Translations under genes and position numbers: made by a program
DNA from: Paulownia fortunei
Lineage: Eukaryota; Streptophyta; Magnoliopsida; Lamiales; Paulowniaceae
DNA: 64,000 bases
Assembly: GCA_019321725.1 (NCBI GenBank)
Contig: CM033118.1
Location: 5,978,071-6,042,070 of the forward strand
Direction: 5' to 3'
Notes under the pieces: model-generated
The model's database searches: none
Told to the model about the DNA's origin: nothing
The model's input: only the letters and a program-made list of their open reading frames with translations
Shown: in pieces, positions 33,660 through 45,700 of the stretch
Layout: each line of letters begins with the position of its first letter
How positions within the stretch are numbered: the first letter of the stretch is position 1

Positions 33660-35260
33660 AAATATCTAGCCGAGCTGCCTGATATTTACCTTGGAGTCGA
33701 CAAAGATGTATATTGTGCACCAACAGATATGAGAGTTCTTTAGAATATGTAATAATGTCTAAAGATTTCAAAAAAGAATCAGAAACTACAGTTGAACTAC
33801 AAGTTGCCAAAATTTTAAAAAGTCTGAATTTTTTATTTTTTTTTATTTTTTTTTGGATAGATTGGAAAAAAAGCATTAGTTCATATAATCTTTCAAACAT
33901 TTTTGTTGATATAGATAACATTGACAATAATTTTTCAAGAGAGATACAAGATAAAATATCAATAGAAATACCTCTAGAAGATTATAAAACACAGCTAAAA
34001 TTGAATCCCGAATAGCATAAAGCTTTTCTAAATATCTTAGATTGCATGCAAAAGGGCAATGGTTTATTTATTGAAGGGTCATGTGAAATATGAATTTTTT
34101 TTATATTATGCATTGTTAGCTCATCTTAGACCCAAAAATCTAATAACACTGTAACCACAACATCTGGAGTTGTTGTCGCAATGATGCCAGGGGGCAAAAC
34201 AGCATATTCTCACTTCAAAATATCAATAAATGCAATTGAATCAAGTGAGTGCACTATATCCAAGCAAAGTAGGGTTGCAGAGCTATTACGTAAAGTACAA
34301 CTATTTTTATGGGATAAAGCACCAATGGCGAAACGATGGCTATCAAAAATATTGATAAATTATTGAAAGGCGTAATGGAAAATAATAAGGATTTAGTGAA
34401 AAAATGGTAGTTTTTTGTGAAAATTTTAGACAAGTATTAACAATTATTCATAGGGAAACAATATATCAAACTATTTCTATAAGTTTGGTGAAATCATATT
34501 TGTGGCCTAAAATAAAAATAAAAAAAATACTTTATCAAGGATCATGAGTAGAGGAATTATCCAAACTTCAGTAAATTTTTACTTAGAGTTGGAAAAGATA
34601 AGGAATCAAGTGATACTAAAGGTAAGATTAAAATTTCAAAAGAGATAGATTCAATTTGAATATGACGATGAAGAAAACTCAATATTACGACTTATTATGA
34701 TTATTTTTCCAACCTTAAATAAGAATGCTCATTTAACACATTACATGATAAGACGAGTATCGAAAAACAAGAACTTTTAATAATTTTGATGAAGCTATTG
34801 ATGACACAAATTACTATTATGAAGATGACATTTTGAATTATTTAACTCCAAATAGCTTGCCTTCTAAGAAATTGGTACTGAAAAAAAATTGTCCAATAAT
34901 TCTTTTGAAGAATCTGGACCCATAAAATAGATTCAGTAATGGTACAAGAATGGTATGTAGGACTTCAAGAATAATATAATTGATGCAGAGATTGTGTTTG
35001 GGCAACATAATGGAAAGCTGAAAATGAAGGTTATCCATTTCGATTTAGATGTAAGCAATTCCATATAAAACTTTGCTTTGTAATGACAACCAAAAAAGTT
35101 CAAGGACAAATAATTCTAAATATTGGTGTCTATTTACCTCATTCATAGTTTTCTTAATGTCAATTATATATTGCTCTCTCTTGAGGAACCTCAATGTTTA
35201 TAACCAATAGTTGATTAAACAAAACACCTCAAATATAAGACATGGACTAAAAATATTGTA
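33660..35260 (+). pseudogene. PIF1-like helicase of Helitron type, degenerate
   Basis: Frameshifted + strand text matches Helitron-encoded PIF1 helicases in the right order. It runs EIPLEDYKTQLKLNPE (33966-34013), a ruined Walker A region at GLFIEGSCE (about 34060), TTSGVVVAMMPGGKTAYSHF (about 34160-34215), SRVAELLRKVQLFLWDKAPM (DEAP-type Walker B, 34270-34330), IHRETIYQT (about 34450), IPFRFRCKQFHIKL (about 35035) and MTTKKVQGQIILNIGVYLP (35085-35140), followed by a SRG-like motif. Walker A has lost GTGKT and stops abound, so it cannot be active. It supports Helitron identity and + orientation. Confidence 0.82.
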
Positions 35261-35997
35261 TATAGACAAGTTTTTAGTGTAAGTACAAATATTTTGAGTT
35301 TAAGTAATACATTATATATTATAAATAATAACTAATATTTTATTTTTATTAGAAAAAAAATAATTGAAGCATGATTCACTGTAGCATAAAGTTCTGATCG
35401 CTAACAATCATATAATGTGAATAAAATTCTAACATTCAAGTAATTAAAGAAAAAATAATTTGATTACTTATAATGGTCATACAAAATTAAAGTAGTTTAA
35501 TAATATTATGTATAGACCGTATGTACACCGAATAATATATAAAAACTGATAAATAATTTTGTAGATCATTAAATATTAGATTGTATTTACTTCAATTTTT
35601 AATCGTAGACCTGTATCCTTTCACTTAATTTCACATGTATTCATCATTAAAGAAGAAATATATCTAAACTGTAATTTTATTTATGTTCGTAATAGGGATA
35701 TTTTTTTAATATTAAATATATATCTTGCTTAACATTTAGATTCTTTCAATTTGTCAAATTTATTCAATGTCTAGAAAACAAGTGTCACCTACAAAGTATG
35801 AGTTCGAAAAAAGTCTCTTGTTTTGTTGCAATGTCATATCGATTAACAATTAGTTTATGAAATATTTTAAAATATTTTATTTTTTATTGATTATATTTTA
35901 TTTAATATTTTTTAATTTATGAAGTATCTTATAATATCTTAATTCTACTCAAATAAATTATTAAATAATATAATTAATTTTCTAGAATTATATAAAT

Positions 35998-36025
35998 CAC
36001 GTGCAATGCATGTGTTACTTATTAG
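35998..36025 (+). other. Helitron 3' hairpin and terminus
   Basis: The near-palindrome CACGTGCAATGCATGTG is followed after 7 bases by TTAG and then a T. A short GC-containing hairpin about 10 bases before CTRR-T is the diagnostic 3' end of Helitrons. Confidence 0.65.
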
Positions 36026-36939
36026 TGTGTTACAAAAGTAAGAGTCTTGGCAGAAGCACTCAATGGAGCATATATTTAATCACACCGAGCAATCTGCTTC
36101 TCTCATAACACACCAAGTGGGAGCATCCAAGAAACTTAGCCACACCGTAAATCTGAGACAATGAAGTCCTAATGCGGCAAGAGAAGTCAGATTGGAATTT
36201 CTTACATATATGCAATGCATAATTTGCCGATATTTTGGCATTAATGCTGTAATTTTCATGAAACTATACTATAAGACCAATTTTTATGTAGACACACATG
36301 GAGAAAAGTTCGAGCCATTATCGGGTGAAGATTATTGGGATAACCCCTCTTTCGAGTTGTGACATAATTCATCTTGGCGAGTTTGAATTCATCGTGGATG
36401 GGATACTGCTACTCGAATTCTAAATGAGACGAATTAGCCTCAAGCACATGCCAAATAACAAGCTCGTGCAAGACAATAGGGTGGTGCAACAAAATATAGC
36501 ACGTCTTCCCAACATAAATGATATTGTCATATTGGGGTTTATACTTTGAGTGTTTGGATTAGTATTTTTCATTTTTTGTTTAGTATACTCCTTTACAATT
36601 GAGTAGTAGCCCTTGATTATAATGAATTCCTAGTAAGTTAGTTTGGATTGTAGTAAAGTAAATTTCACCATATGTATATTGACTTGACTTTTTCTTTTAT
36701 AAAGATTGTGTATGATATGTGCGAATTGTAAATTGCAATTTAAATTTTAGCATTACTTAATGTCATTATTTTGTACATTTAATTATATGATAAGTTTCAA
36801 CTATGGTATGTTACTTTATGATTTTAGTATTACTTCAAACAATAGTTTATTTAACTATTTGCATTCATTATTGTTGGATGGAGATTGTTGATATTTATGG
36901 TCCACAACAAATGATAGTTTTATCGAAACAATCATATTA

Positions 36940-39060
36940 CCAATCCAATGATGTATTTCTTGGTTTTGTAGATAGGACCCTGGTCATCAGGTATGGAGCT
37001 CTTTCGGAGACTCGATGATGATAGTGCATTTTATTATCATGTAGTTTTTTATGTTACATGATATCAGATTCTACGGCGTATACAGATGTGGGCAGTTCAA
37101 CATTGATTGCCATTTGATCACCGCGCTCATAGAGATAGTGGCCCAAGACCTACACTTTTCATTTTCGAGTGGGAGAGGTGGTAGTCACATTACAAAATAT
37201 AACAGTCATTTGGGGCCTAATCATAAAAGACTAGCCTATTACGGGACTTGATACGAAGAGGCCCACTAAGCAATGGCATAAATATTGCCACTATTACTTG
37301 GGATTCTAACCCGACACCATACAGTTCAAGGATTCACGCATCTTGTTGACTACCTTAAGGGATTATTTGATAGCTAATCCAGTGATTGTTGATGCCCTAC
37401 GTGATGATGTAGAGCGATATGCATGGGAGTGTGCATTGATCTTACTCGACAGTGTTATATGCCAAATTTCTCAGGCAATATGATATCAATGTTGTATCTA
37501 CAGCACATGAAGTATATTGAGGACTATTATATATTCAACTGGGGTAGTGCAGTTTTGAGATTTCTATATCGTGAGTTGTGCACTGCGTCCGGTCGAGAGA
37601 AGCATGTTACTAGTAGAGCGACGAAGCTTTTACATGTAAACTTAATATCATCCCTAATATCTATTTATAAGTTTGTTATGTCATATCTTTTATTAGTTAT
37701 TCTGCATTTAATTTTCAATTACATTACACATCTAGGTATGGTCGCGTATTACTACTCTGATGCCTAGACAATTACGTTCCCAAATTAATATCAGGCCAGT
37801 CATAAGCGATGACAATATGAGCTTCCACTTCCTCCATAGGGTGCAAGTATCACTAAATAACAACTATTATTAAGTTATGATGAATTATTTTTTAATTAAG
37901 TTGGCTCATATATGTCTAGTCTCTTTTATGTCATATTAGCATGTTTCGTATTGTGCAGGTGGGTACATCATAGCTACACACATACAATTAAGTATTCTAT
38001 CAGGACCATTAGAGACATAATAGAATGATTGTAAGGCAGATGGGCGAGCTCAACATTAACTTTTTTTAATTTGATAACCCCATTGTGCAACAAATTTAAT
38101 GCAATATATTGTTACAATTTATTTAGGAGTTGTATGACCTTAGTTTGCTTGAGATTATGGTTCTTGGACTATTGTGTATTACACCAGTATCGAGATCACC
38201 ATGTCTATTGATCCACTATGCCATCGTAGAGATGCATCATCCAGAACGAGTCATGCGGCAATTTGGCATGAAACAACATACCAATGCGTGATGCAACATT
38301 GTATGACTTAGACAACAGAGGATGTGTTGGATAGGATTGGGCTCACTTTCACCTAAAGTATGTATCTCAATAGGCAGATAGACACTAGTTCATTGTTAGC
38401 ACCCCTTTGAGCATTGGATCCGCAGTATTGATGTTGGATACATGTCGTGGTATGATAATATTACATGGCGTCTGATATCACTTACCCACTTGACTATGCG
38501 TGAGGGGTACCAGCCTTCGGACACAACTGCATGGACGCTATAGTACCTATATCTAGAGTACATATATTTTTTAATTATTTTATATTAATGGTATTATTCA
38601 ATAATATGCTTGTTTGAACATACTTTTAGTGTATGGCGATGGAGAGGATTAGGCTTAGTGGCAATGACACTAAGGATAGTTTGGATTCACTTATGTGATT
38701 TTGGAGTCAAGCTGTACAGATCATTGATGACATGAGCCCTTATACAGTGGACATCAATCGAAGTCTGTTTGCGTTAGCAAAAAATAGTGACACCTCCGAA
38801 AGGCCAGCTTGCTAATAGAGACACAAGGAGAAGAAGGCATAGTAGTGTGGTAGATGATTATTATACTCACAGGGGTACACCTATATTTACTGTCCATGCT
38901 TCTATTTCGTGCGACAACCCTCCTCCATTTATGTCCAATGCAGCATATGTGGCAGGTCCATTTACATTGATACGTCATGTATCACATGATATGGATAATA
39001 CTGCTGACTACTATGTGCCTCAGGAGACACAATCGGAGGGCCCATATACATCATCTTTCA
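36940..39060 (+). pseudogene. Plant mobile domain (MAIN / PP7-long-form-like) pseudogene
   Basis: The + strand carries scattered blocks of the plant mobile domain seen in MAIN/MAIL proteins, in 'serine/threonine phosphatase 7 long form' proteins and in many transposable elements. These are GFVDRTLVIRYGALSE (36961-37008), RFYGVYRCGQFNIDCHLITA (37069-37128), GGSHITKY...LGPNHK (about 37180), MPNFSGNMISMLYL...YIFNWGSAVLRFLYRELCTA (37456-37590), and further 3' HHPERVMRQFGMKQHIP-like text with frameshifts (about 38230-38290). It lies just outside the predicted Helitron end. Stops, frameshifts and intron-like gaps make it non-functional. Confidence 0.75.
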
Positions 39061-40050
39061 ATTTTGATAATTTCAGTCGAATTTTAATCAAAAAATTCAA
39101 AATCCATAGAAAAATCTTGTGCCCAACACAACTTCAAAAATTGGCATTTGTTTGATTTTGGAGGAAAATTGATCAAATTTTGTTCATTAACATGCTAAGT
39201 GGCAATTTTCGAGAAAAAAAAAATTTGTAGTTTTCTCATATTTTTTCTCTCTCCCTTTTTTCATTGTTGTTTCTTTTTTTTAATTTTCTTCCTTTTTGGA
39301 AAAAAATAGAAAGAAAGAAAGATCTAGAGAGAAGGGAAACAAAAGAAAAAAATAAAATAGAAGAAAAAAAAGGAGAGAAAAATAAATAAAAAGAAAAAAA
39401 TGATTTTGTTATTCATTAATTTATTTTTAATCTTTCATCAATAAAAAATGGAAAGGAAGAAGAAAATAGAATTTAAATTTTTTTATTTTTTTAATCTTTG
39501 TTTGTATTACATAATAATAATCAAATTATGTGACTATATAAGTGATGAACATGAAGGAAGAAGAGAATGGAATTTAATAATTTATTTTTTTAATTTTTAA
39601 TTAAGTATTTATATAATTATAATTAAGTTATGTGAAAATTTTAAGTGATTAAAAGGATAAGAGGAGAGAAGAAGAAATCAATTTAAATTATTTTTCTTTT
39701 TATTTAATTTATTACTTATTTAATGACTATTAAGTGATGTAATTATGTATGTGATCAAAGTAGATAAAATAAATTTCCTACAAAATAGTCCACTTAGCAC
39801 GTGGACTATTCTTCCTCCAAAATGGTCCTTTTAGCATTCTATATGAGTAAAATTATTAATTTTCCTTCCAAAATATAAAAAAAAAAATCCCTAAAATTTT
39901 ATACTCATGTACTTGTCACATGATTTTGGCTGCAAGTTTTGAATTTTCGGTAAAAATAGTCAAAATTAAAAAATAATGTATGCAAGTTGTCATAGCCACA
40001 TTTCAAAGGACAAAAAATAAAGTCAGGACCAAAAATGCAATTTTATCTTC
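39061..40050. repeat. Non-coding repeat with purine-rich tract
   Basis: This is a low-complexity GA/A-rich region (39300-39400, 39440-39480) flanked by text that recurs elsewhere. The end (CACATTTCAAAGGAC then GGACCAAAAATGCA, 39998-40045) is similar in inverse orientation to 6728-6800. It is probably a non-autonomous element. No protein gene is present. Confidence 0.5.
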
Positions 40051-41430
40051 TTTGGAATCTAATGGTGATGGTTGGATCTAATGCATCCAAAAATTTCACT
40101 CGAATGTATGGACATGATTACTCTCCTCGCACAAGTGTTCATTTTTCATGACCTACAATGTTGATCTATGCATGGATTCATTCCAACTAGATTAAAAAAC
40201 AAGAAAAAGCTATCAATTTGCTTGTTTCTGCTAATCTACGTAAGTAATCCCTTTCTACGAGCAGAATCACAAAAAACTTATAATCAAAATGATAAAGTTG
40301 TGAAGCATCCTTTTCAAAACATTGAATACACTTTTAAGAAAGTTTATTATATTTAGCCACTCATTTTTAGCAAATTTGCTCACTACAAAAGAGAAGAATA
40401 GCAAATGACAATATACTAAGTACTAGTATAAAAATCGTCCCTTATTATATATACATGTATATACACAATGATAATAATCCTTATTTTGCCATAAAAAATG
40501 GCTCCATAAGTCTAGTAGTAACAAAAACTAGTTTTAAATTACAAATATTAGTAATTAGTTACATGTATAACAATAATCAACAAATACATATTTTTAATAG
40601 TTTCATAAGCTCCTTTAATTAGATCATACAAATCATAAAACTATCATTACTAACATTTTATAAGATATATAATCGTATTTTAATTAGAGTAACAAGCTAA
40701 CTATAGTCACCGTTGTTCATTCTTTTGTCAAAATATTCTTATCCATTCAATATTAATAAAGAAGCCAACACTCTTCATATTTGTTTCTATATGTACTCCC
40801 TCCATCCCAATTAATATGTTTTTGTGTATTTTACTTGTTTCATAGCCTTATTTATTGACCCTAAAACTTTCAATTGTTAAAAGTCTTATCCAATAACACA
40901 ACATAAAATTTTAGATAAGACTTGAAAATATGAAATTGACCTGAAATAGTGATTGATTTATCTAATGGAGCTAAATTTGTAAAGCATGTTTTTCATATAA
41001 TTTAATAAAATATTTTTATACAAACTGTTTGACCATCATAAAGATTTTATCAATCAATTAAATTTGCTTTTAAGGAATAAATCAACTAGATGATCCGAGG
41101 AATATAATTTTCTATCAAGATATCGAAAATTAATTTTAATCAACTAATAATTGTCTCAGATGGGACAAGTGGGAAGTGGCTTGAGATTAAAAATGATTAA
41201 CGCATATTCATAATACTTAATTCTTCTAAAGAAATTGGGCAATTTGGAGAAAACAGTAAACGAAAATAGAAAGTAGAACGAAATGGGGCTAAGAGTTGGA
41301 GAAGAAATAAATAAATCAAAATGAAAAGAAAACGAGCCAAAAAAAAAAGACTTTCCAAGACTTAAGAAGCTTGTTCTTTTATATGCGAAACTGAGGTAAA
41401 TACCAACACTTGATCGATTCAATAGGATTA
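40051..41430. other. Non-genic AT-rich stretch
   Basis: No gene was recognised. A Stowaway-like end, TACTCCCTCCATCCCAATTA, occurs at 40794, without an identifiable partner end. Frames at 40168-40356 and 41156-41422 resemble nothing known to me. Confidence 0.45.
40794..40815 (+). mobile_element. Stowaway-like MITE terminus
   Basis: TACTCCCTCCATCCCAATTA fits TA followed by the CTCCCTCCGTCCC end of plant Stowaway (Tc1/mariner) MITEs. The opposite end was not seen, so the element is truncated or diverged. Weaker versions occur at 5460 and 27480. Confidence 0.45.
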
Positions 41431-41439
41431 CTGCAGTGA

Positions 41440-41560
41440 TTGTGTTATCACTCCGTGATGAATTATTAGAAGAAGAAGAAGAAAGCCTGGGAAATGATGG
41501 CCATCAAGTTCAAATTCGCATCCGGACAAACCAGGAACCACAGGATATGACAACCATAAT
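41440..41560 (+). pseudogene. Possible NLR C-terminal tail relic
   Basis: The + frame reads EEEEESLGNDGHQVQIR (about 41470-41520). This resembles the acidic tail of the R1-type NLR in this window (SEERESLGYEGLQV) and the family's typical tail. Nothing upstream is recognisable as LRR. It may be chance similarity aided by a GAA repeat. Confidence 0.3.
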
Positions 41561-42770
41561 TCTCAAGTTCAAGTTGACTATTATTAGGAACTGAGCCTAA
41601 TGCAAACTTTATCATGATAAGAAGGGAGAAAAATAACCCTTTTCTCTGTGTTTATTCCTTTCCCCTTTTCCTTCTATTTAACCTTTGATGATCAAGGTAT
41701 AGGACCAGAAAACATCATCTGATATCCACTAAATAGAAATATAAATGCAAATTTTCATGATCTAAAATTTTCATATCAATACTGGAGGCACATTTAAGGT
41801 GGTGATGAGCAATCTTAAAACATGTTCTAGTCAACAATAGGCCTAGCTTTTAATATTCAAAATCCTAGTTTGCTAATTCTGAGCCCTCACAGAATACGAG
41901 GTTATTGCTTTAAATTCAGCTTAAGATCTATTTAGAGAAAACATTCATTATTGTCTTCTAGCAGCAACATTTGTGCTTTTTCTGTCAGAAAAAGTGGGAA
42001 AATCATTTCATCAAAGTTCTGCACCTTGATTTTTTTCATTTATTTTTTATTTTTTATTTATTTATTTATTTGTTGGTGGGTTTACTAGTTAGGCTATCTT
42101 TGGTACTTGGATTTTAGTGAGTAAAACACTAAAGAAAATATTTTCCTTATAGTACTTTATGTTTATTTTTTGATACCTTTGCTTTCATTTTCCCTTTCCT
42201 CACCAAAGTCGAGATCCAAACATAGGATAGTGACGGTGAAAGTATGTATGAACATGTGTCTGTGTACTTCTATGAAGCATAATTTGCAAGTGAGCCTGAT
42301 TTAAAGCCACTAGATAAAAATGGTATGGTTTAAAAGGAGCTTTCCCCTTAACGCGTCCAGTACTCTTTATATTATGAGAATATCTAATATGTAATATCAA
42401 TCCAAAGTAACAGTATCTGATTCAGATTATAATCAAATTGCACATTGGAGGGCTACAATGCAAGATATTCTCATAATCAAGAACCACCGAACTAATGCTA
42501 ATGTTTTATGTAAGTAGAGCCCTCACCATCTCTGACCTCTTATGTTGCCTCTTGGTGACTACTGCTTACCCAGTGCATCTGATAAAACCACGCTCTTGAA
42601 AATTTAAAGTCATCAAACCTGATCACAAAAATGAGATGTCGGCGTATTGATGAGAAATAGAATTGTTAGTTTTGAGAAGTGGGCTTCAATCCACTTCATT
42701 TTGTTGGATCAGAAAAGAGACTGATTAAAAAGTTACCTTGTTAAATAATCTCACATTGTGCGGACCAGTT
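41561..42770. other. 3' flank of VPS26C
   Basis: No gene or clear repeat is visible apart from a short TTTAT run near 42060. The 3' untranslated region and polyadenylation signal of the - strand VPS26C gene should lie here. Confidence 0.5.
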
Positions 42771-45700
42771 CTAATGGCACACTTTCCATCGCCAGCTAAA
42801 TTTGAAGAAAAAGGAAAGAAATTAAGATGGAACAAAGAGGTGCATTCTCATAAAAAAAAAAAAAAAGCAGAGCATGCAGGTGATACCGCCAGCAACTATA
42901 CGGTATAGTTGCATACCCATGGTTTAGGAACTTTTGGGTCAGCTTTCAAGTGCTTCTTAGATAGATCTGACAGGAAAGTAATCACGATGCTAACCTTGAA
43001 CTCTACTGAAAACGGACTGCAAAGAGGACTTCAGTTAGAAACTACAACTTAACATATGTACTCATGGTTTGATGGGTAATACCAAATGCAGATAAGTTAC
43101 ATTTGGAGCCCCAATAGCACTATAAAATGCAAAGAATTGCACCCATATATAACCTAAAGTTCAAATAACAACTAAAGGAGAAAAAAACAAGAGAGACTTT
43201 TGAAGAGAAACCTAAAGAGATGAAAATCAGAATCCTCCCCTGTTATTCTGGAGTTTACAGCTGCAAAAGCCTAGAGAAACTTCTAAGACTGGAACCAATG
43301 ACCATAGACCTACACTTTAAACTCAGTATTGATTACAGAATTGATCCGCACATAATAAGAATGGTCAGTGAAGAAAATAATAAGATACATAATCAAAGAT
43401 CATATAATACACATCTATTTTGGGTGCATGCAACTCAAGTTCTCACTTGGAGAACGGACATATTTAGAACTAGCTAGAGGAGAATTCTGAATCAAATCTT
43501 ATTCTTTTTGATATCATTATCAATCAATATCTATAGATACTTTCTCATATAAAAGGTGAAGGTTGCATGACATAAGCAGAATAGTCAATCTTTCTGATCG
43601 AATGGCAGAAATCTGAAACTCTAAATCAACAATTGTCAATCATAAGCAATTTGTAAATCTACAATGACCATCGAACCATAAACTTTTTGGGGGTCATGGG
43701 TCAGTTATTCAACTGCCGGGTGAAGAACCTTGACATAATAAATGTGTCATATACAGACATACATTAAGTTAAATTCAAATAATGCAAATACAAGTACAAA
43801 AAACCGCTCAACTAATTTCTTTTATAAATTTCTTCATTATCACATTCAGCATAATTCACTTTTATAATTTGACAAGAATAATTATAATAACTTAATAATA
43901 CCATTAAACGAAATACTTGCAAACATATGTCTGGCAGTTAGAATAACAGAATCTCTTACCATTAGTGTGATATTTATGCACATTCAAATCTTAGAAAACT
44001 GTAAAAACTTTACCTTCAGTATTCACTACCACCCAACAAGAGAAAAAATTGGTATGAAAACTCAAAACTGATATTCAGAATCCTCAAAGGATTGAATGTG
44101 CCCCTCCCCCTCTGCCTCACACTCAAATCCTGAAAAACTGTAAAAACTGTACCTTCATTAATCTCTACTACCCAACAAGATAAAATTGGTATTGAAACTC
44201 AAAACTGATATTCAGAATCCTCAAACGATTGAATGTGCCTCTCCCCCTCCCCCTCAAACTCAAATCCTAAAAATTGTACACTTCATTATTATCTACAACC
44301 TAACATGAGAAAAAATTGGTATGAAAACTCAAAACTGATATTCAGAATCCTCAAAGGATTGAATGTGCCCCTCCCCCAACCCCAACCCCCTCTCTAATTT
44401 ACAGCAACGTGTTTTCTCTCTCTATGTAACTTATTTACAACTTCCTGTCATGGTGAGCTCCTATTCCCACTCAGCAATCTGGCATTTGGTGACAACAAAG
44501 TTTTTTCAGATAAGAAATGGAGGATTAGGTTTCGCTAAAGCATGTCTGGGTCAGTGAATAATTGGGTACAAAAATAAGTATAAACAATCTGGCTTTCCAG
44601 AACGTTTTTTCGTAATCGAACAGTTTTGAAGGGGGGGCACTTTTTTTGTGAATCATCCCCAAAAGCAGACATGGTCAGAGTCCAGGAGGTTCAATTGTCC
44701 AATCCAAGCTGGGTTTTAATACACGCTACTAAGACAAGCAGGACACCTTTCTGGTCATAAGCAAAATTTTATTGGTTACTTTAGACCCTTTCATTAGGAA
44801 TTACACAATCACATGTTTTTCCTTCTCAGTCAACATTGATTGTCTTGTCAGCATAACGATGTTGACAAATGAACAGGTTTTCAGCTTAAAATATACTAGT
44901 TGTCTGAAAAGCTAGAGCCACAGTTCTGCTTGAACATTCTGAAGGATAGGTATCTCATCTCTAAATAGATTTGATATCAGATATAACAAGAGATAAAGAA
45001 TGGTAGCTCTTAGAGAAACAGCACTTAGTTGATTTCTCAAGATGATATTAAAACTTACATTGAACAAAGTGATTATGTATTTGACGCACTGGCCACAAGA
45101 GCAGAAGTTAGAAAATTTTAGCATGATAAAGTAACTGAAGCAGATTAGCCTTAATTCTATTGCAAATACAACAAATTAAGGTCAATAAAAGCCATATGTT
45201 CCCGTACACTGCTTCTAAGAATTTCTAGTCTTAAAAATAAGTTAAGTAAATAAAATATAAAAATTGATAGCTAATATTGCTGCTGTATCAATTACCATTA
45301 TAACAATCAACTTCTCCCATAATGACAACTATGCCACCTAGTATCATCATAATATCATCCAATTTTATACTTTCAACTGTAGAAGAATCCACAAGTTGAT
45401 AAAATCTGGAGGTAGAATTTTCCATTTCCAAGTGTCCTCTCTTCAAATTCGGAGTCCTTGTCTAGTTGGGCTTGACTTATGAAATGCTTTCTTCATTATT
45501 TCGCGTTCTACATTATTTGTCCAATTCTAGAAACCCAAAAGTATGATGTTTTATCCCTGCATCCAGTAGAGTAGAAACATCTTGAACGACATTTTGCAAC
45601 TTTAAATGGAGAGACTTCAATGTCAGTCCTTCAAAAAGCAAGATTCTGAGGTTTCGTTTTTCTCTAATTTTTCCTTCTTCGCTTATTATGTCATTTGTCT

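Larger units (their letters stand above)
27696..36025 (+). mobile_element. Probable Helitron, about 8.3 kb, both termini
   Basis: The left end reads A|TCTATTTCTATACTTCT then ATTAAAAGTGTGAATAGC. This is the usual start of plant Helitrons (TC, then a TCTATACTWCTATTAAAAG-like segment). The right end has a short hairpin (CACGTGCAATGCATGTG, 35998-36014) followed by TTACTTATTAG|T, the expected hairpin plus CTRR arrangement with TTAG for CTAG. Flanking A and T fit insertion between A and T. Inside are a PIF1-type helicase relic (33660-35260), a Mutator transposase fragment (29880-30460) and AT-rich repeats. No Rep domain was recognised. A 5' start a few bases later (27702) is possible. Confidence 0.65.
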
